DNA from: Opitutaceae bacterium BACL24 MAG-120322-bin51
GTDB lineage: Bacteria; Verrucomicrobiota; Verrucomicrobiia; Opitutales; Coraliomargaritaceae
Reading direction: 5' to 3'
Length of the DNA stretch: 64,000 nt
Assembly (NCBI GenBank): GCA_905182465.1
Contig: CAJJBI010000006.1
Location: 124,001-188,000 of the forward strand
The notes under the pieces are model-generated. The model saw only the letters and a program-made list of their open reading frames with translations, did no database searches and was not told the DNA's origin. Shown piece after piece: positions 48,291 through 59,327 of this stretch. How positions within the stretch are numbered: the stretch's first letter is position 1; each line of letters begins with the position of its first letter. The translations under genes and the position numbers were made by a program.

Positions 48291-48938
48291 ATGACTGTAG
48301 ATCCCACTATACCCAAGCCGCGACTCGCTGTAATTGACTACGGCATGGGAAACTTGCGCAGTGTTGTGCGTGCTTGGGAGCATATTGGAGCGAATGCTTT
48401 TCTAGTTTCTGATCCCAGTCAGATTGCCAACGCCGATGCTCTGATTTTTCCAGGACAGGGCTCAATAGTAGACACCATGCGCTTACTCGAATCGACTGGT
48501 TTTGACAACATGATCCGAGACTGGATCGCCGCGGACCGACCGTTCTTTGGAATTTGTCTGGGCTTGCAAGCGCTCTTCGAACACTCGGAGGAGGGCGATA
48601 CCGCTGCTCTAGGCATCTTCAAGGGTTCGGTCAAACGCTTCCGCTTCAATTTTAGAGATCCCTCGCACAAGATTCCTCACATGGGCTGGAATTCAATTAC
48701 TTTCGACTCAGGGGCGCCAATTACCGATGGACTCACTTCTGGCCAAGATCAGTTCTACTTCGTGCATAGCTATCACATCGTGCCGCAGGATCCCTCATTA
48801 GCACTCTTCCACACCGACTACGGAGGGCAGTTTGTCTCAGGCATCCGTTACGGTAATTGCTACGCGACTCAGTTTCACCCTGAAAAAAGTCAGGCAAAAG
48901 GTTTGCATCTCTACCGAAATTTTTTGAGATCGCTCTAG
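48291..48938 (+). CDS. hisH: Imidazole glycerol phosphate synthase, glutaminase subunit
   Basis: Supplies ammonia from glutamine to HisF for histidine and AICAR synthesis. A 215-residue class I glutamine amidotransferase with the nucleophile C89 (GICLGLQ), the oxyanion segment FPGQGS, and the His-Glu pair in [11 protein letters not shown] near residues 196-198. No hisF or other his genes are adjacent. Confidence 0.95.
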   Translation: MTVDPTIPKPRLAVIDYGMGNLRSVVRAWEHIGANAFLVSDPSQIANADALIFPGQGSIVDTMRLLESTGFDNMIRDWIAADRPFFGICLGLQALFEHSEEGDTAALGIFKGSVKRFRFNFRDPSHKIPHMGWNSITFDSGAPITDGLTSGQDQFYFVHSYHIVPQDPSLALFHTDYGGQFVSGIRYGNCYATQFHPEKSQAKGLHLYRNFLRSL

Positions 48939-48977
48939 CGTTACAGGCGCAAGCACTAGAGCACAACGACCACTATC

Positions 48978-50267
48978 ATGGAAAACACAACAGGCACTAT
49001 CCGACTTGGAAATGAAAATTTCGAGTTCCCCATCATTGAAGGAACCGAGGGTGAGAAGGCTCTAGACACCCGTACGTTGCGCGCCAAAAGCGGCTGCATT
49101 ACCTTCGACGAAGGCTATGGCAATACCGGCTCTTGTATGAGTGACATCACGTTTATCAACGGTGAAAAGGGCATACTGCGCCATCGGGGTTATGCCATCG
49201 AAGAACTCGCGGAACATTCCTCCTTTCTGGAGGCGGCCATGCTCGTAATCTATGGCTCACTACCGCAAAAGTCTTGCCTGAGCGACTTTCGCAAGCAAGT
49301 GCGCGAGAGTGCTTCAATTCACACTGGAATGCATAGCCACTTCGATGGCTTCCCCACAAGCGCTCATCCAATGGCGATTCTTTCTTCTATGCTTAACTCA
49401 CTCGGTGCCTACTACCCCGAGATGTCGTCTAATAATCGCGAGCAAGACTTAGCACATTTTGACGAGACCGCTGCGCTACTCATTTCTAAAGTTCGCACGA
49501 TAGCCGCCATGACCTATCGCATGAAAATAGGCTTACCCTTCGTGCATCCAGCTGACAAGCGCTACACTGATAACTTCCTTCACATGATGTTCTCGGAGCC
49601 TTATTCAGAATATGACGACAAGCATGGTGCTGGCAAAGCACTTGATCTCTTCCTCATGCTCCATGCTGATCACGAACAAAATTGTTCAACCTCCACCGTG
49701 CGCATGGTCGCATCGGGTGGCGCTAATCTTTTCGCATCTGTCTCGGCTGGCGTCTGTGCGCTTTGGGGACCCTCACATGGCGGTGCCAACATGGCTGTGA
49801 TCAAGATGCTCGAAGAGATACACGCTGCGGGCGACGACGGCTCAAAATTTATAGAAGCCGCGAAGAAGGGTGAAGCCAAGCTCATGGGCTTTGGTCACCG
49901 CGTTTACAAGAACTACGACCCACGCGCTAAAATCCTTGGTAAGAGCGCGGAAGGCATTCTTGCCAGTATCGGCATGGAAGATCCGCTCCTCGATATTGCG
50001 CGAAAACTTGAGCAAGCCGCACTTGAAGATGAGTACTTTGTTACCCGTAAACTCTACCCGAACGTCGATTTTTACAGTGGTATCATCCTCAAAGCGATCG
50101 GCATACCAGTCGAGATGTTCACTGTGATGTTCGCCATTGGTCGTATGCCTGGGTGGATTGCTAACTGGAAAGAGATCGCCGAGAATCCCAAGAGCCGGAT
50201 ACACCGCCCACGCCAGATTTACACTGGCGAGACACAGCGCGAGTATGTCCAGATAGTAGATCGTTGA
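48978..50267 (+). CDS. gltA: Citrate synthase
   Basis: Condenses oxaloacetate and acetyl-CoA, the entry to the TCA cycle. At 429 residues it matches the GltA-type hexameric enzymes. Seen are [44 protein letters not shown] (catalytic His region), [17 protein letters not shown] and [16 protein letters not shown] with the catalytic Asp. It lies 39 bases after hisH and may be co-transcribed. mdh at 62.3 kb supplies its oxaloacetate. Confidence 0.96.
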   Translation: MENTTGTIRLGNENFEFPIIEGTEGEKALDTRTLRAKSGCITFDEGYGNTGSCMSDITFINGEKGILRHRGYAIEELAEHSSFLEAAMLVIYGSLPQKSCLSDFRKQVRESASIHTGMHSHFDGFPTSAHPMAILSSMLNSLGAYYPEMSSNNREQDLAHFDETAALLISKVRTIAAMTYRMKIGLPFVHPADKRYTDNFLHMMFSEPYSEYDDKHGAGKALDLFLMLHADHEQNCSTSTVRMVASGGANLFASVSAGVCALWGPSHGGANMAVIKMLEEIHAAGDDGSKFIEAAKKGEAKLMGFGHRVYKNYDPRAKILGKSAEGILASIGMEDPLLDIARKLEQAALEDEYFVTRKLYPNVDFYSGIILKAIGIPVEMFTVMFAIGRMPGWIANWKEIAENPKSRIHRPRQIYTGETQREYVQIVDR

Positions 50268-50298
50268 TCGCTTTGAGTCGCGCCTAGTAGCGATTTTT
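50267..50298 (+). terminator. Possible terminator after gltA
   Basis: ATCGCT (50267-50272) and AGCGAT (50289-50294) are reverse complements followed by TTTTT. The stem is short with a 16-base loop, so this is a weak call. Confidence 0.35.
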
Positions 50299-50335
50299 AT
50301 TACAAACCCTCAAGCTCGATAAAAGTTAAACGGTG

Positions 50336-51388
50336 CTAATTTTCGCGGCGCTGTTTGTGTTTTTCTGCAAATTGTCGCCGGCGTGCGAGCTCGCGCATAT
50401 CGATCGCAGGGTCGTCATCTTCAAAAATCTCTTGACCGATGATTTGCTCGATTACGTCTTCCATAGTTATGACGCCAGACATCGAACCGAATTCATCCAC
50501 TGCTATGGCGAGTTGCTGGTGATATTTGAGGAATGTCTGCAAGGCATCTGATGCCGCCGCATTGTCGGGGACAAATATTGCCTCATTAGCCAGCTCTTTA
50601 ATTTGGACATTGCCTCGGTCGTCAGTAATCGCGGTAAGGAGATCTCTACGTCGCACGATACCCGAGATGTTTTCGGTCTGCTCCTCATAAATTGGAATAC
50701 GGGCAAAGGGGATGTCCTTGTGTTTCTGGAGAAGTGAGGTGACGGTTTCTTGCCCGTCGAATACTTGCACGACAGTACGTGGGGTCATGATTTCGTTGAC
50801 TAGCAACTCGTCTAGGTTGAGCGCGTTGTTGATCATATCGCGTTCGTTCGAAGTCAGCGTGCCTTCTTTCGCGCTTTTTTCCGCTAAGAGCAGAATTTCT
50901 TCGTCACTATCCGTAAGTTTATTGCTTGGGCGTAGCGTGTAGCGAACGACGATTCCTAAGACTCGTGAGATCGGCGCCATGAGGGTACAAATCCAGATCA
51001 GCGGGAAAATTAGAATGGGCTGAAGGTTAGGGCGGTAAAGCACCCCAACATTCTTTGGTATGATCTCAGAAAAGAATAGGATTGTAAGCGCCATGGCAGA
51101 GGAGACCTTCAGTAATACATTACTGTCTGCAGGCCAGATTTGCACCGCAAGTCCACCTACCATGGTAGCGCCTAAGGTGTTAGCGATTGTATTTAGACTC
51201 AGAATTGCCGAGCTCGTCTCTTCAAGCCCAAGCTTGTATTTTTCCAGCTTTTCTCCCCGACCCGGGTGAGACTTCTTTAATCCTTCGATTTCTGCAGTCG
51301 TTGTACTCAGAATCATGGCTTCCAATACGGAGCAGAGAGCAGAGACCCCTATGGTGAAGGCAATTGCGAAAATAAATGCTAAAGTCAT
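50336..51388 (-). CDS. CNNM/CorC-like transporter (DUF21 + CBS pair)
   Basis: A 350-residue inner-membrane protein from ATG 51388. Residues 1 to about 150 form the DUF21/CNNM membrane domain with several helices (LAFIFAIAFTIGVSALCSVLEAMIL, SSAMALTILFFSEIIPKNVG). A CBS pair follows at about 185-310 (EIMTPRTVVQVFDG ... IPIYEEQTENISGIVRRRDLL ... AIAVDEFGSMSGVITMEDVIEQIIGQEI). Related proteins transport or sense Mg2+/Co2+. It lacks the C-terminal CorC_HlyC domain and ends in a charged tail. Confidence 0.88.
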   Translation of the reverse strand: MTLAFIFAIAFTIGVSALCSVLEAMILSTTTAEIEGLKKSHPGRGEKLEKYKLGLEETSSAILSLNTIANTLGATMVGGLAVQIWPADSNVLLKVSSAMALTILFFSEIIPKNVGVLYRPNLQPILIFPLIWICTLMAPISRVLGIVVRYTLRPSNKLTDSDEEILLLAEKSAKEGTLTSNERDMINNALNLDELLVNEIMTPRTVVQVFDGQETVTSLLQKHKDIPFARIPIYEEQTENISGIVRRRDLLTAITDDRGNVQIKELANEAIFVPDNAAASDALQTFLKYHQQLAIAVDEFGSMSGVITMEDVIEQIIGQEIFEDDDPAIDMRELARRRQFAEKHKQRREN

Positions 51389-51605
51389 TGTTTGTGCGCC
51401 CCTCAAGTCATGTCGTGTTGACATATGCTGGCTGTTGAGGGCACCAAACAGTGACTTGATGGCGTACTAGCTTCTAGTTTCAAGCACTATTTTTAGAGGA
51501 ACCTACTAACTCTAGAGATTCTAGCATTTACCCCTGCTAAAGACTTGACCGTATTTGACTCTGGGCGATAGGTTAAAATAGATTATTTTGTCTCATCACA
51601 TTTTC

Positions 51606-52118
51606 ATGAAAATCTCTCCTTATATCACTTTCGCACTAATTTGTCTCAGCTCTCTTCTTCTATTTGGCTGCGCCTCTTTTGAGCGTGGAGTTCCGCAAAA
51701 AGTCATCATACTATCTCTACCCACAGAAGCGAGTGTTTACGTCAATGGCGATGCAGTTGGCATCACACCTATGGAGATGTCATTACCGCGTAAACTCACT
51801 CATGAGATTCGCCTCGAAAAGCATGGCTTCAATTCTGCGGTTAAATACTTTGCGCCCGTTCCTAATGATCAAGCGCACAACTTCATCCGCTTTGGTCTGA
51901 AGGAAGATCTCGGCTATTATGTTGATCTTGAGCCTGGCACCATGAAAGCAGATTTGAAGAGCGAACTCGTGCCAAATTCTACGGGTGCAGATCCTTTTGA
52001 GCGTATGGCAAAGCAAGCCCTCGAAGCGGATCGCCGCTTAGAAGCAGGCGAGATTACTCCGCTTGATCACAAATATATTGTCGAACAAATCATCGAATTC
52101 TTCGAGTCCAAATTTTAG
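51606..52118 (+). CDS. PEGA-domain lipoprotein
   Basis: A 170-residue lipoprotein from ATG 51606. The signal peptide ends in the lipobox LFGC. Residues about 30-75 (VIILSLPTEASVYVNGDAVGITPMEMSLPRKLTHEIRLEKHGF) are a clear PEGA domain, a surface-layer or envelope adhesion module. The rest is unassigned, ending in a charged helix (ALEADRRLEAGEITPLDHKYIVEQII). It lies 31 bases before gcvH. Function unknown. Confidence 0.8.
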   Translation: MKISPYITFALICLSSLLLFGCASFERGVPQKVIILSLPTEASVYVNGDAVGITPMEMSLPRKLTHEIRLEKHGFNSAVKYFAPVPNDQAHNFIRFGLKEDLGYYVDLEPGTMKADLKSELVPNSTGADPFERMAKQALEADRRLEAGEITPLDHKYIVEQIIEFFESKF

Positions 52119-52149
52119 TATTTATACAGTAGCATCATATTCACACTGA

Positions 52150-52530
52150 ATGAGCCAAATACCCGAAGCACTTCTTTACACCAAGGATCACGAGTGGATT
52201 CAGCTCCACCAAGATGGTACGGCTACTGTCGGCATTACCGATTACGCGCAGGAGAGTCTGGGCGATATAACCTTTGTCGAGTTTCCCTCGGCGGGAGAAT
52301 CTTTTAATACTGGAGACACTTTCGGTGTCGTCGAATCAGTCAAAGCCGCATCGGATCTCTACATGCCGCTAGATGCTGAAGTCCTAGAGGTCAACGACGA
52401 GGTAGATGCCGAGCCGGAATTGCTCAACAGTGACCCTTATCAAAAGGGATGGCTATTGAAGATCCGTCTGACCGACGCCTCTCAAGTCGAAGCACTGCTC
52501 AAAGCAGACGCCTACGCTGGGATTATTTAG
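52150..52530 (+). CDS. gcvH: Glycine cleavage system H protein
   Basis: A lipoyl carrier shuttling the aminomethyl group in glycine cleavage. The 126 residues match the family length. The lipoylated Lys is K65 in VVESVKAASDLYMP, and YTKDHEWIQL lies at the N-terminus. The T and P protein genes are not adjacent. A lone gcvH can also serve lipoate transfer. Confidence 0.95.
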   Translation: MSQIPEALLYTKDHEWIQLHQDGTATVGITDYAQESLGDITFVEFPSAGESFNTGDTFGVVESVKAASDLYMPLDAEVLEVNDEVDAEPELLNSDPYQKGWLLKIRLTDASQVEALLKADAYAGII

Positions 52531-52593
52531 TGAGCTTGATTAATAGCTAAGTGATCCGCGAGCGCCGCGATTGTGTAGTTTGTTCGTTTTATT

Positions 52594-54522
52594 ATGTCAT
52601 CATCATACAAGAGCGGAACACCAAATTGGTCAGTTAAGGATTCTGAGGATTATTATGGTCTCAAGCGATGGGGTGGCGGTCATTTCTCGATTGATTCCAA
52701 AGGTTTTATGCAAGTGCATCCATTGCGTGATCAGCGATGTATTTGTATCCACGATATCGTCAAAGAAGCTGCGCAGAAGGGGCTGAAGCCGCCACTCACC
52801 ATACGCATTCAAGACCTCTTGCACACGCGTGTGATCGATTTAAACGAACTTTTTCGTGAAGCTATAAAAGACGAAAACTACGCAGGTCGCTATCGCGGCG
52901 TTTTCCCAATCAAGGTCAACCAATTGCGCGAAGTGGTCGAAGAGATACAAGATGCGGGTAAGCCATTCCATTACGGCCTAGAATGTGGTAGCAAACCAGA
53001 GTTGATGCTTGCGCTTGCCATGCACAAAGACCCCAAAGCTTTGATTATTTGTAACGGCTATAAAGACGACGAATTTATTCGCCTCGCGCTCCAAGGTTTG
53101 CGTCTGGGTAAAGAAATCTACCTTGTGGTCGAGCAACTCAGCGAAGTGCCACGAATCATCCAGATATCAAAGCTGCTCGGGGTCATCCCACGCATTGGTT
53201 TTCGGATTAAGCTCGCCACGATGGGCGAGGGCAAGTGGGCGAGCTCTTCGGGTGAGGATGCGAAGTTTGGCCTTACCAGTCCCGAGATTATTGATGCGGC
53301 CAAGCGCCTCAAGCGCGCCGGGTTGACTGAGAGCTTACGCCTCATTCATTTCCACATCGGTTCGCAGGTGCCCAATATTCAGACCATAAAAAAAGCCACA
53401 GTAGAAGCCGCACGCTTCTACTGTGAAATCAAGAAAATGGGCTTCCCCATGGAGTTGATGGATGTGGGTGGGGGGCTCGGTATCGACTATGACGGTTCCC
53501 GCAGTAATTACGAAAGCTCTATGAATTATACGATGCGTGAGTATGCGCGAGATGTGGTTTATAATATTAAAACTGTCTGCCAAGATTCAGGGATCGAAGT
53601 GCCAGATATTGTGACCGAAAGTGGGCGTGCGGTCGTTGCTCCGCACTCAATTTTGATTACTGAGGTCTGCGACCGAATTTCTAAAACTGCCGTTCCGCCC
53701 AAGGCCACGCCCAAAAGAGGAAAAGTTAATCCAGTCCTGCGAGACCTGCAGGCAATTCTGGATAATACGCACAACTCCTCACCTCTAGAGCGTTACCACG
53801 ACGCTCAACAAAAAAAGGAAGAAGCCAATAGTCTCTTCAGCCTTGGCTACATCGACCTCGCCGAACGCGCGCAGAGCGACTCTCTCTACTGGGCGATCTG
53901 CCAGCAGCTCTGCGATCAAACCAAGAAAGGCGCTTACACTCCAGAAGAACTGGAAAGTCTGCCTCAGATGATGGCGGAACAATACGTCTGCAACTTTTCT
54001 ATTTTTCAATCGCTGATCGACCATTGGGCGTGCAAGCAGCTATTCCCGATCGCACCGCTACAACGCCTCGACGAGTCTCCAAATGTGGATGCCACACTCG
54101 TCGATATCACCTGCGACAGTGAGGGCAAAGTCTCCAGTTTTACCGACGTCGAAGATATCCGCCACACCCTCCGTTTGCACGAGTTGAAGTTAAAAGAGCC
54201 TTACTACCTTGGCGTGTTCTTAGTCGGTGCTTATCAGGATATAATGGGTGATTTACACAACTTGTTTGGGCGAGTGAACGAAGTCCACGTCTTTCTTGAA
54301 GACGACGAAGAGGACGGCTTTTACATCGAAGATAGCATCAAAGGCTTCACCATAAACGACGTCATTGGCTTCACGCAATACGACGGTCACATACTCACAC
54401 GCCGCATGAAGAAGCTTATAGACCGTGCCACCAAAGACGACCAGATTAAGCCCCGCGAAGGCACTCGCATACTCGACGAATACGCCGAACTACTACGCGG
54501 TCATACCTATTTGGCCACGTAA
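52594..54522 (+). CDS. speA: Biosynthetic arginine decarboxylase
   Basis: Converts arginine to agmatine for polyamine synthesis using PLP. At 642 residues it matches the long SpeA family. PLP Lys is K107 in VFPIKVNQ. Other marks are ARFYCEIKKMGFPMELMDVGGGLGIDYDGS, TESGRAVVAPHS and the C-terminal DITCDSEGK segment with the active-site Cys. The spermidine-synthase-like gene at 13.6 kb could belong to the same pathway, but they are not linked. Confidence 0.96.
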   Translation: MSSSYKSGTPNWSVKDSEDYYGLKRWGGGHFSIDSKGFMQVHPLRDQRCICIHDIVKEAAQKGLKPPLTIRIQDLLHTRVIDLNELFREAIKDENYAGRYRGVFPIKVNQLREVVEEIQDAGKPFHYGLECGSKPELMLALAMHKDPKALIICNGYKDDEFIRLALQGLRLGKEIYLVVEQLSEVPRIIQISKLLGVIPRIGFRIKLATMGEGKWASSSGEDAKFGLTSPEIIDAAKRLKRAGLTESLRLIHFHIGSQVPNIQTIKKATVEAARFYCEIKKMGFPMELMDVGGGLGIDYDGSRSNYESSMNYTMREYARDVVYNIKTVCQDSGIEVPDIVTESGRAVVAPHSILITEVCDRISKTAVPPKATPKRGKVNPVLRDLQAILDNTHNSSPLERYHDAQQKKEEANSLFSLGYIDLAERAQSDSLYWAICQQLCDQTKKGAYTPEELESLPQMMAEQYVCNFSIFQSLIDHWACKQLFPIAPLQRLDESPNVDATLVDITCDSEGKVSSFTDVEDIRHTLRLHELKLKEPYYLGVFLVGAYQDIMGDLHNLFGRVNEVHVFLEDDEEDGFYIEDSIKGFTINDVIGFTQYDGHILTRRMKKLIDRATKDDQIKPREGTRILDEYAELLRGHTYLAT

Positions 54523-54693
54523 GCCTTGACTAGAGTCCTGCCACAAGGTGGCCACGCTTGCCAGGCTATGCTCCGCTTAGGCCGCCCGGATGCTTACACC
54601 ATCTACGTTTCACTTCGTTGAAAAGCTCACCCCAAAAAAGCACAGCTCGATCCGCTTGCAAGGCTTCGATCATTCGGTTAAGTTCTCAATTCG

Positions 54694-56149
54694 ATGCCCG
54701 ACACTCCACATACGATAAATTGGCCAAAAGCAGCGCTTACCCTTCAGCAACGCTTAGAAAAAGATGTCATCGAGTCTTCAGTCTTGGAGCACCTACACCG
54801 GGCCGAGCATGTCCTAGTTGCTTGCTCGGGTGGGGCAGACTCAGTCTTTCTGCTCTGCTTGCTCGTGGCGCGGGCTCAAGAAATTGGCCTCCAGCTCCAT
54901 GTCGCGCATTATAATCATCGCTGGCGTAGTGAAGAGTCCGATTCCGATGCTGACTTTGTAGAATCGATGGCGGCTTCATTCAATCTTCCATTTTTAAGCG
55001 ATACACGCCCTAAAAAAGAGGCCGCATTCACCGAGACCACTGCGCGTGCGTTGCGTCTCGATTTTTTGCGTAGAGCCGCCAATCTACAACATTGCGATTA
55101 TATTACATTTGGGCATCAGCTTGACGACATTCTCGAAACGCAGCTTCAGCGTATTGCTCGTGGCTGCGCTTCAGATGGGCTTGCTGCCCCGCGACCTGTT
55201 GCTCTTTTTGACAAACAACCGACCCACCTCCGGCCACTTTTGGATCTCAGGGCAGGGGATATCCGCATGGCACTTCAAGCCAGCAAAATTCCTTGGTGCG
55301 AAGACCGCTCAAACGAGGATACGAGCATTGCGCGTAATTCCCTACGCCGGCAGATTATTCCCGATCTAGGAGATGCCTTGGGCCGAGAACCAGCCGTCGG
55401 TGCGGCTCGCAGTCGACGTTTATTGGAGGAGGATGCCACCGCGCTTGATCTGCTCGCTCGCCAATATTTGCCCGCTGCCTATACCAATGCTCCTACCCTT
55501 GACCGCGTTAGGTTAAACGCTGTGCCTACGCGCTCTCCTGCGCCGCGCACTCGCCGAGTGGTTGAGCGGTCATGGTCTACTCAGCTCTATGGGTGCGCCA
55601 GCCATGGATCAATTGATTGAAAGCTTACGTGCTGAGCGTGAGCAGAACCGGATGAGTGCCGGCTCACACTACATCTTAATAGATGCCGACACGCTCAGCT
55701 TTGAACATCAGGCCGCTTCCGATCAATTGCTTGAGCTACAGCCAGCTATTTTGGTTATTGGTGAAGTTCTATTTCTATCGACTGGCGCTTTTATTGAGAC
55801 CGAAGTATTGGAGCTGACCGATGCTTTGCGCCAGCAGATCTTCGCGGGCGAAGTAGACCCGCGATGCGAAGCCATCATCGCTCATCCCGATGAGCATTCA
55901 CTTAGCGTGCGTGCTTGGCAGCCTGGCGATCGCTTTCATCCATTGGGTGCACCTGGCGGCAAAAAGCTCAAAGATCGCTTCATCGACCGCCGCATTCCAC
56001 AAGCGGAACGAAAAACGCTACCACTTGTCTTAAAGACCTCGCAAGAAGTCATCTGGGTGCCAGGCTTTCCCCCTGCCGAGAGCTGTAAAATCAGCCCTTC
56101 AACGAAGAGGGCTCTTAGGTTGACTTACCAAACAAGAAAACCACTTTGA
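54694..56149 (+). pseudogene. tilS: tRNA(Ile)-lysidine synthase with an internal frameshift
   Basis: TilS converts C34 of tRNA-Ile(CAU) to lysidine and is normally essential. The first frame (54694 onward) has the PP-loop SGGADS at residues 45-50, HYNHRWR, HQLDDILET and RNSLRRQIIPDL, then after LNAVP runs into unrelated sequence with a stop at 55620. The next frame, open before 55562, continues the protein as RALLRRALAEWLSGHGLLSSMGAPAMD to the C-terminal domain (VRAWQPGDRFHPLGAPGGKKLKDRFIDRRIP). One extra base near 55520-55530 explains both. No homopolymer is present there. It is followed by ftsH, 7 bases on, a common tilS-ftsH pairing. Real lesion or sequencing error cannot be told. Confidence 0.88.
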
Positions 56150-56156
56150 CAAATTA

Positions 56157-58214
56157 ATGTCATCAGAAAACAACAAGTCCAATAAGAACGATTCAGGTAG
56201 TAACGGCTCACCACAGCGCTTCCAGCCCAAGGTGTTGCTAGTCTATCTCGTTATCGTAGCTGCTATTTTAACGATCTGGTTCGCGAATCCTGGCGCTGGA
56301 AGTAATGTTAAACAACTCACTATCAGTGAGCTAGTCGAAGCGGTCAAAGATGGCCAAATCGCGGAAGACGATGGCGTCATGGAGCCAGAGCCATCTTACG
56401 GCCGTGATGGCTACATTATCAGTGGTGAGATGACAAATCCTGGCCTATCCGACGTGGTCGATGGCCTTACGCCCGCTTCCGAGGTCCCTGCGAAGATCCG
56501 TTTCTCTGCCCGTGGTCGCTTGACTGAAGATGACTTTCTGCTCGTCCGTGAAGTGCTCACCGAGAAGCGTGCTACTACAGGCTTTCAGGATGTAATCATC
56601 AGCTTCCTTCCATTTCTGCTCATCGTTGGCCTGCTCTATTTCCTTTTTGTGCGTCAGCTCAAGAGTGCTGGCAAGGGCGCGATGAGCTTTGGCAAAAGCA
56701 AAGCTAAGATGCTCACCCGTGAGAAAGACTCGACTACCTTCAAAGATGTTGCGGGTTGCGACGAAGCTAAGGAAGAGGTTTCTGAGGTAGTCGATTTCCT
56801 TAAAGATCCTAAGAAATTTCAACGCATTGGCGGTAAGATTCCTAAAGGTGTGCTCATGGTGGGCCCTCCGGGCACGGGTAAGACACTTCTCGCCAAAGCA
56901 GTCGCCGGCGAGGCCGAGGTGCCCTTCTTTTCAATCAGTGGTTCCGACTTCGTTGAAATGTTCGTCGGTGTCGGCGCGGCTCGCGTCCGCGATATGTTTG
57001 AGCAAGGCCGTAAGAACGCCCCCTGCATCGTCTTTATTGATGAGATTGATGCTGTCGGTCGTCAGCGTGGTTCCGGTGTCGGCGGGGGTAATGACGAGCG
57101 CGAGCAAACGCTCAACTCCCTCCTAGTTGAGATGGATGGCTTTGATGGCAACGAAGGTGTCATCATCATCGCAGCGACCAATCGGCCCGACGTCTTGGAT
57201 AATGCGCTCTTGCGCCCTGGTCGTTTCGACCGCCAAGTCACTATAGATTTGCCTGACCTCAATGGGCGTCACGAGATCCTGCTCGTCCACGCCAAAAAGA
57301 TCGCCCTCGCCGAAGAGGTAAACCTTGAATACGTCGCTCGTAACACACCCGGCTTTTCTGGTGCCGACCTCGCCAATCTCTTGAACGAAGGTGCGCTCAT
57401 CGCAGCTCGTTTTAATAAGAAGGCCGTTGAGATGAACGATATCGACGAAGCCCGTGACAAGATCTCCTTTGGTCGCGAACGCCGCAAGTTGATGGACGAT
57501 GAAGATCGCAAGATCATCGCCTTCCACGAAGCCGGGCACGCACTGATTAAAGGCGTTCTCGACGACGGTCACATGCCCGTGCACAAGGTCACTATTATTC
57601 CGCGCGGTCAGAGCCTTGGCTCGACCATGTTCATGCCGAAAAAGGACACGCTCAATCATTCCAAGCGCCGTCTGATTGACGACATTTGCTGCACCCTTGG
57701 GGGGCGCGCTGCAGAGGAGATCGTGCTCGGCGACATCACGAGTGGTGCCTCAGGCGATATTCAAATGGCCAGCAGAACCGCTCGTCACATGGTTTGTGAT
57801 TGGGGCATGTCGGAACTCGGCATGGTCGCCCTTGGACAAAGCCAAAGCGGGGGTTACCTCGGCCATGGCGCGGTGACAGCAAAAAATTACAGTGAAGAAA
57901 CTGCGCAGAAGATCGACGTCATCATACGCGATATGATCCAAGATCAATATAGCCGTGCCCTTGAAATATTAAACGATAAGCGCAATGCGCTTGATGTGAT
58001 TGCTGAGTCCTTACTTGAACACGAAACGATCGACGGTAAGCACGTACTCGAAATCATCGAACACGGTGAAATGCGTTCACCTATCATCAAGCGTGAGATC
58101 TCCGTCGAAGAGCTTGATGAGGACGAAGAGGAGGACGAAGTGCCTGAAAAGCTCGCCAAAGAGGGCGATGATAGCGGCGGCCTCGCTGGCGAAGAAGCTC
58201 CTTCGCCTGCTTAA
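56157..58214 (+). CDS. ftsH: ATP-dependent zinc metalloprotease FtsH
   Basis: Membrane-bound AAA+ protease for quality control. In 685 residues: first membrane helix at about 26-43, a periplasmic region to about 145, second helix at about 146-165, Walker A GPPGTGKT at 236-243, Walker B IVFIDEID, the second region of homology [18 protein letters not shown], and the zinc-binding HEAGH at 457-461. The N-terminal cytoplasmic stretch is S/N-rich, and the C-terminus is very acidic. It lies directly downstream of tilS. Confidence 0.97.
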   Translation: MSSENNKSNKNDSGSNGSPQRFQPKVLLVYLVIVAAILTIWFANPGAGSNVKQLTISELVEAVKDGQIAEDDGVMEPEPSYGRDGYIISGEMTNPGLSDVVDGLTPASEVPAKIRFSARGRLTEDDFLLVREVLTEKRATTGFQDVIISFLPFLLIVGLLYFLFVRQLKSAGKGAMSFGKSKAKMLTREKDSTTFKDVAGCDEAKEEVSEVVDFLKDPKKFQRIGGKIPKGVLMVGPPGTGKTLLAKAVAGEAEVPFFSISGSDFVEMFVGVGAARVRDMFEQGRKNAPCIVFIDEIDAVGRQRGSGVGGGNDEREQTLNSLLVEMDGFDGNEGVIIIAATNRPDVLDNALLRPGRFDRQVTIDLPDLNGRHEILLVHAKKIALAEEVNLEYVARNTPGFSGADLANLLNEGALIAARFNKKAVEMNDIDEARDKISFGRERRKLMDDEDRKIIAFHEAGHALIKGVLDDGHMPVHKVTIIPRGQSLGSTMFMPKKDTLNHSKRRLIDDICCTLGGRAAEEIVLGDITSGASGDIQMASRTARHMVCDWGMSELGMVALGQSQSGGYLGHGAVTAKNYSEETAQKIDVIIRDMIQDQYSRALEILNDKRNALDVIAESLLEHETIDGKHVLEIIEHGEMRSPIIKREISVEELDEDEEEDEVPEKLAKEGDDSGGLAGEEAPSPA

Positions 58215-58273
58215 CTAGTTTTTTGTCGCCCCTGCTTTGCCCTCAGTGTAAAGAACAGGTATCTTCCACTAAT

Positions 58274-59197
58274 ATGGACACGCATTTCACTTATAAGTTA
58301 GAAGACCTCGGAAATCTAGAATTCCTGGGCACTCCTCTCGCTGTGATTGGCCACCCGATCAAGCACTCTGTAAGTCCCGCCATGCACAACGCGGCGATTG
58401 CTAAGCTGCGTCCAGCCAATTCTCGCTTTAACGACTGGGCTTATTACCGCTTCGATATCGCGCCCGAAGATTTCGCTGAGGCCGTCCCTCTATTTTATAA
58501 ACATAACTTCCTCGGTCTCAACCTTACCATCCCGCACAAAGTGCAGGCCATGGACTTGATCCATGGCGTTTCGGCCGACGGTGAGCGCATGGGTGCCGTC
58601 AACACTCTAGTCTGGGGGGAGCACGGCTACGACGGTTTCAATACCGACGGCTACGGCTTTAAAAATGCGCTTAAGGCCGATCTCGGCGTCAAGCTCCGAG
58701 GTTCTACTGTTATGCTACTGGGCTCCGGTGGTGCGGCACGTGCAGCAGCAGTGCAGTGCATCCTAGATGGCTGCAAAAAACTCTATGTCGGCAACCGCAG
58801 CGTCGAACGACTCGAACAACTCATGGCGGTCTTGCAAGCTATGCCTGGTGGCGATTGTGCAGAAGCCTTTGCACTGTCCAATCCACCCACTGATCTTCCC
58901 GAGCAAGGCGTGCTCGTCAACGCTACCTCCCTTGGTCTCAAAGAGACCGACCCTGCACCATTTGACGTCCGGATATTGCCCAAAACATGGGCGGTCTACG
59001 ATATGATCTACAATCCTGATGCCACTCGCTTACTTCTAGACGCGAGGTCACATGGTCTTCGCGCCGCAAACGGGCTCTCGATGCTCGTGCACCAGGGTGT
59101 CCGCTCCTTAGAAATTTGGTCCCACGCCGAAGCGGACGCTCAAACCATGATGCGCGCCGCTACTCACGCCCTTGATCTGCCCCCGCGTAACGATTAG
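58274..59197 (+). CDS. aroE: Shikimate dehydrogenase
   Basis: Reduces 3-dehydroshikimate with NADPH in the aromatic amino acid pathway. From ATG 58274 the protein is 307 residues; the upstream in-frame TTG is less likely. Seen are VIGHPIKHSVSPAMHN (shikimate binding), LNLTIPHKVQ with catalytic K89, GFNTDGYGF with the paired Asp, the NADP loop LLGSGGAARAAA, and VYDMIYNPDATRLL. It lies 59 bases after ftsH. The DAHP synthase at the right edge is the first step of the same pathway. Confidence 0.95.
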   Translation: MDTHFTYKLEDLGNLEFLGTPLAVIGHPIKHSVSPAMHNAAIAKLRPANSRFNDWAYYRFDIAPEDFAEAVPLFYKHNFLGLNLTIPHKVQAMDLIHGVSADGERMGAVNTLVWGEHGYDGFNTDGYGFKNALKADLGVKLRGSTVMLLGSGGAARAAAVQCILDGCKKLYVGNRSVERLEQLMAVLQAMPGGDCAEAFALSNPPTDLPEQGVLVNATSLGLKETDPAPFDVRILPKTWAVYDMIYNPDATRLLLDARSHGLRAANGLSMLVHQGVRSLEIWSHAEADAQTMMRAATHALDLPPRND

Positions 59198-59327
59198 AGA
59201 GTTTCCCTTATAAAACAATAGTAGAGGGGTATGTGAAATGCCCGTAGGGTGCTAAGCTAAACCACCACTGGGCATCTCATATGTAAGCGCAATCACGGAA
59301 ACTTCTTTTGAACTTCTTCTTGCTGGT

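Noticed and set aside
54523-54693. Possible small gene or RNA upstream of tilS
   Set aside because: No good frame or stable extended fold seen; only short dyads such as GCCAC/GTGGC.
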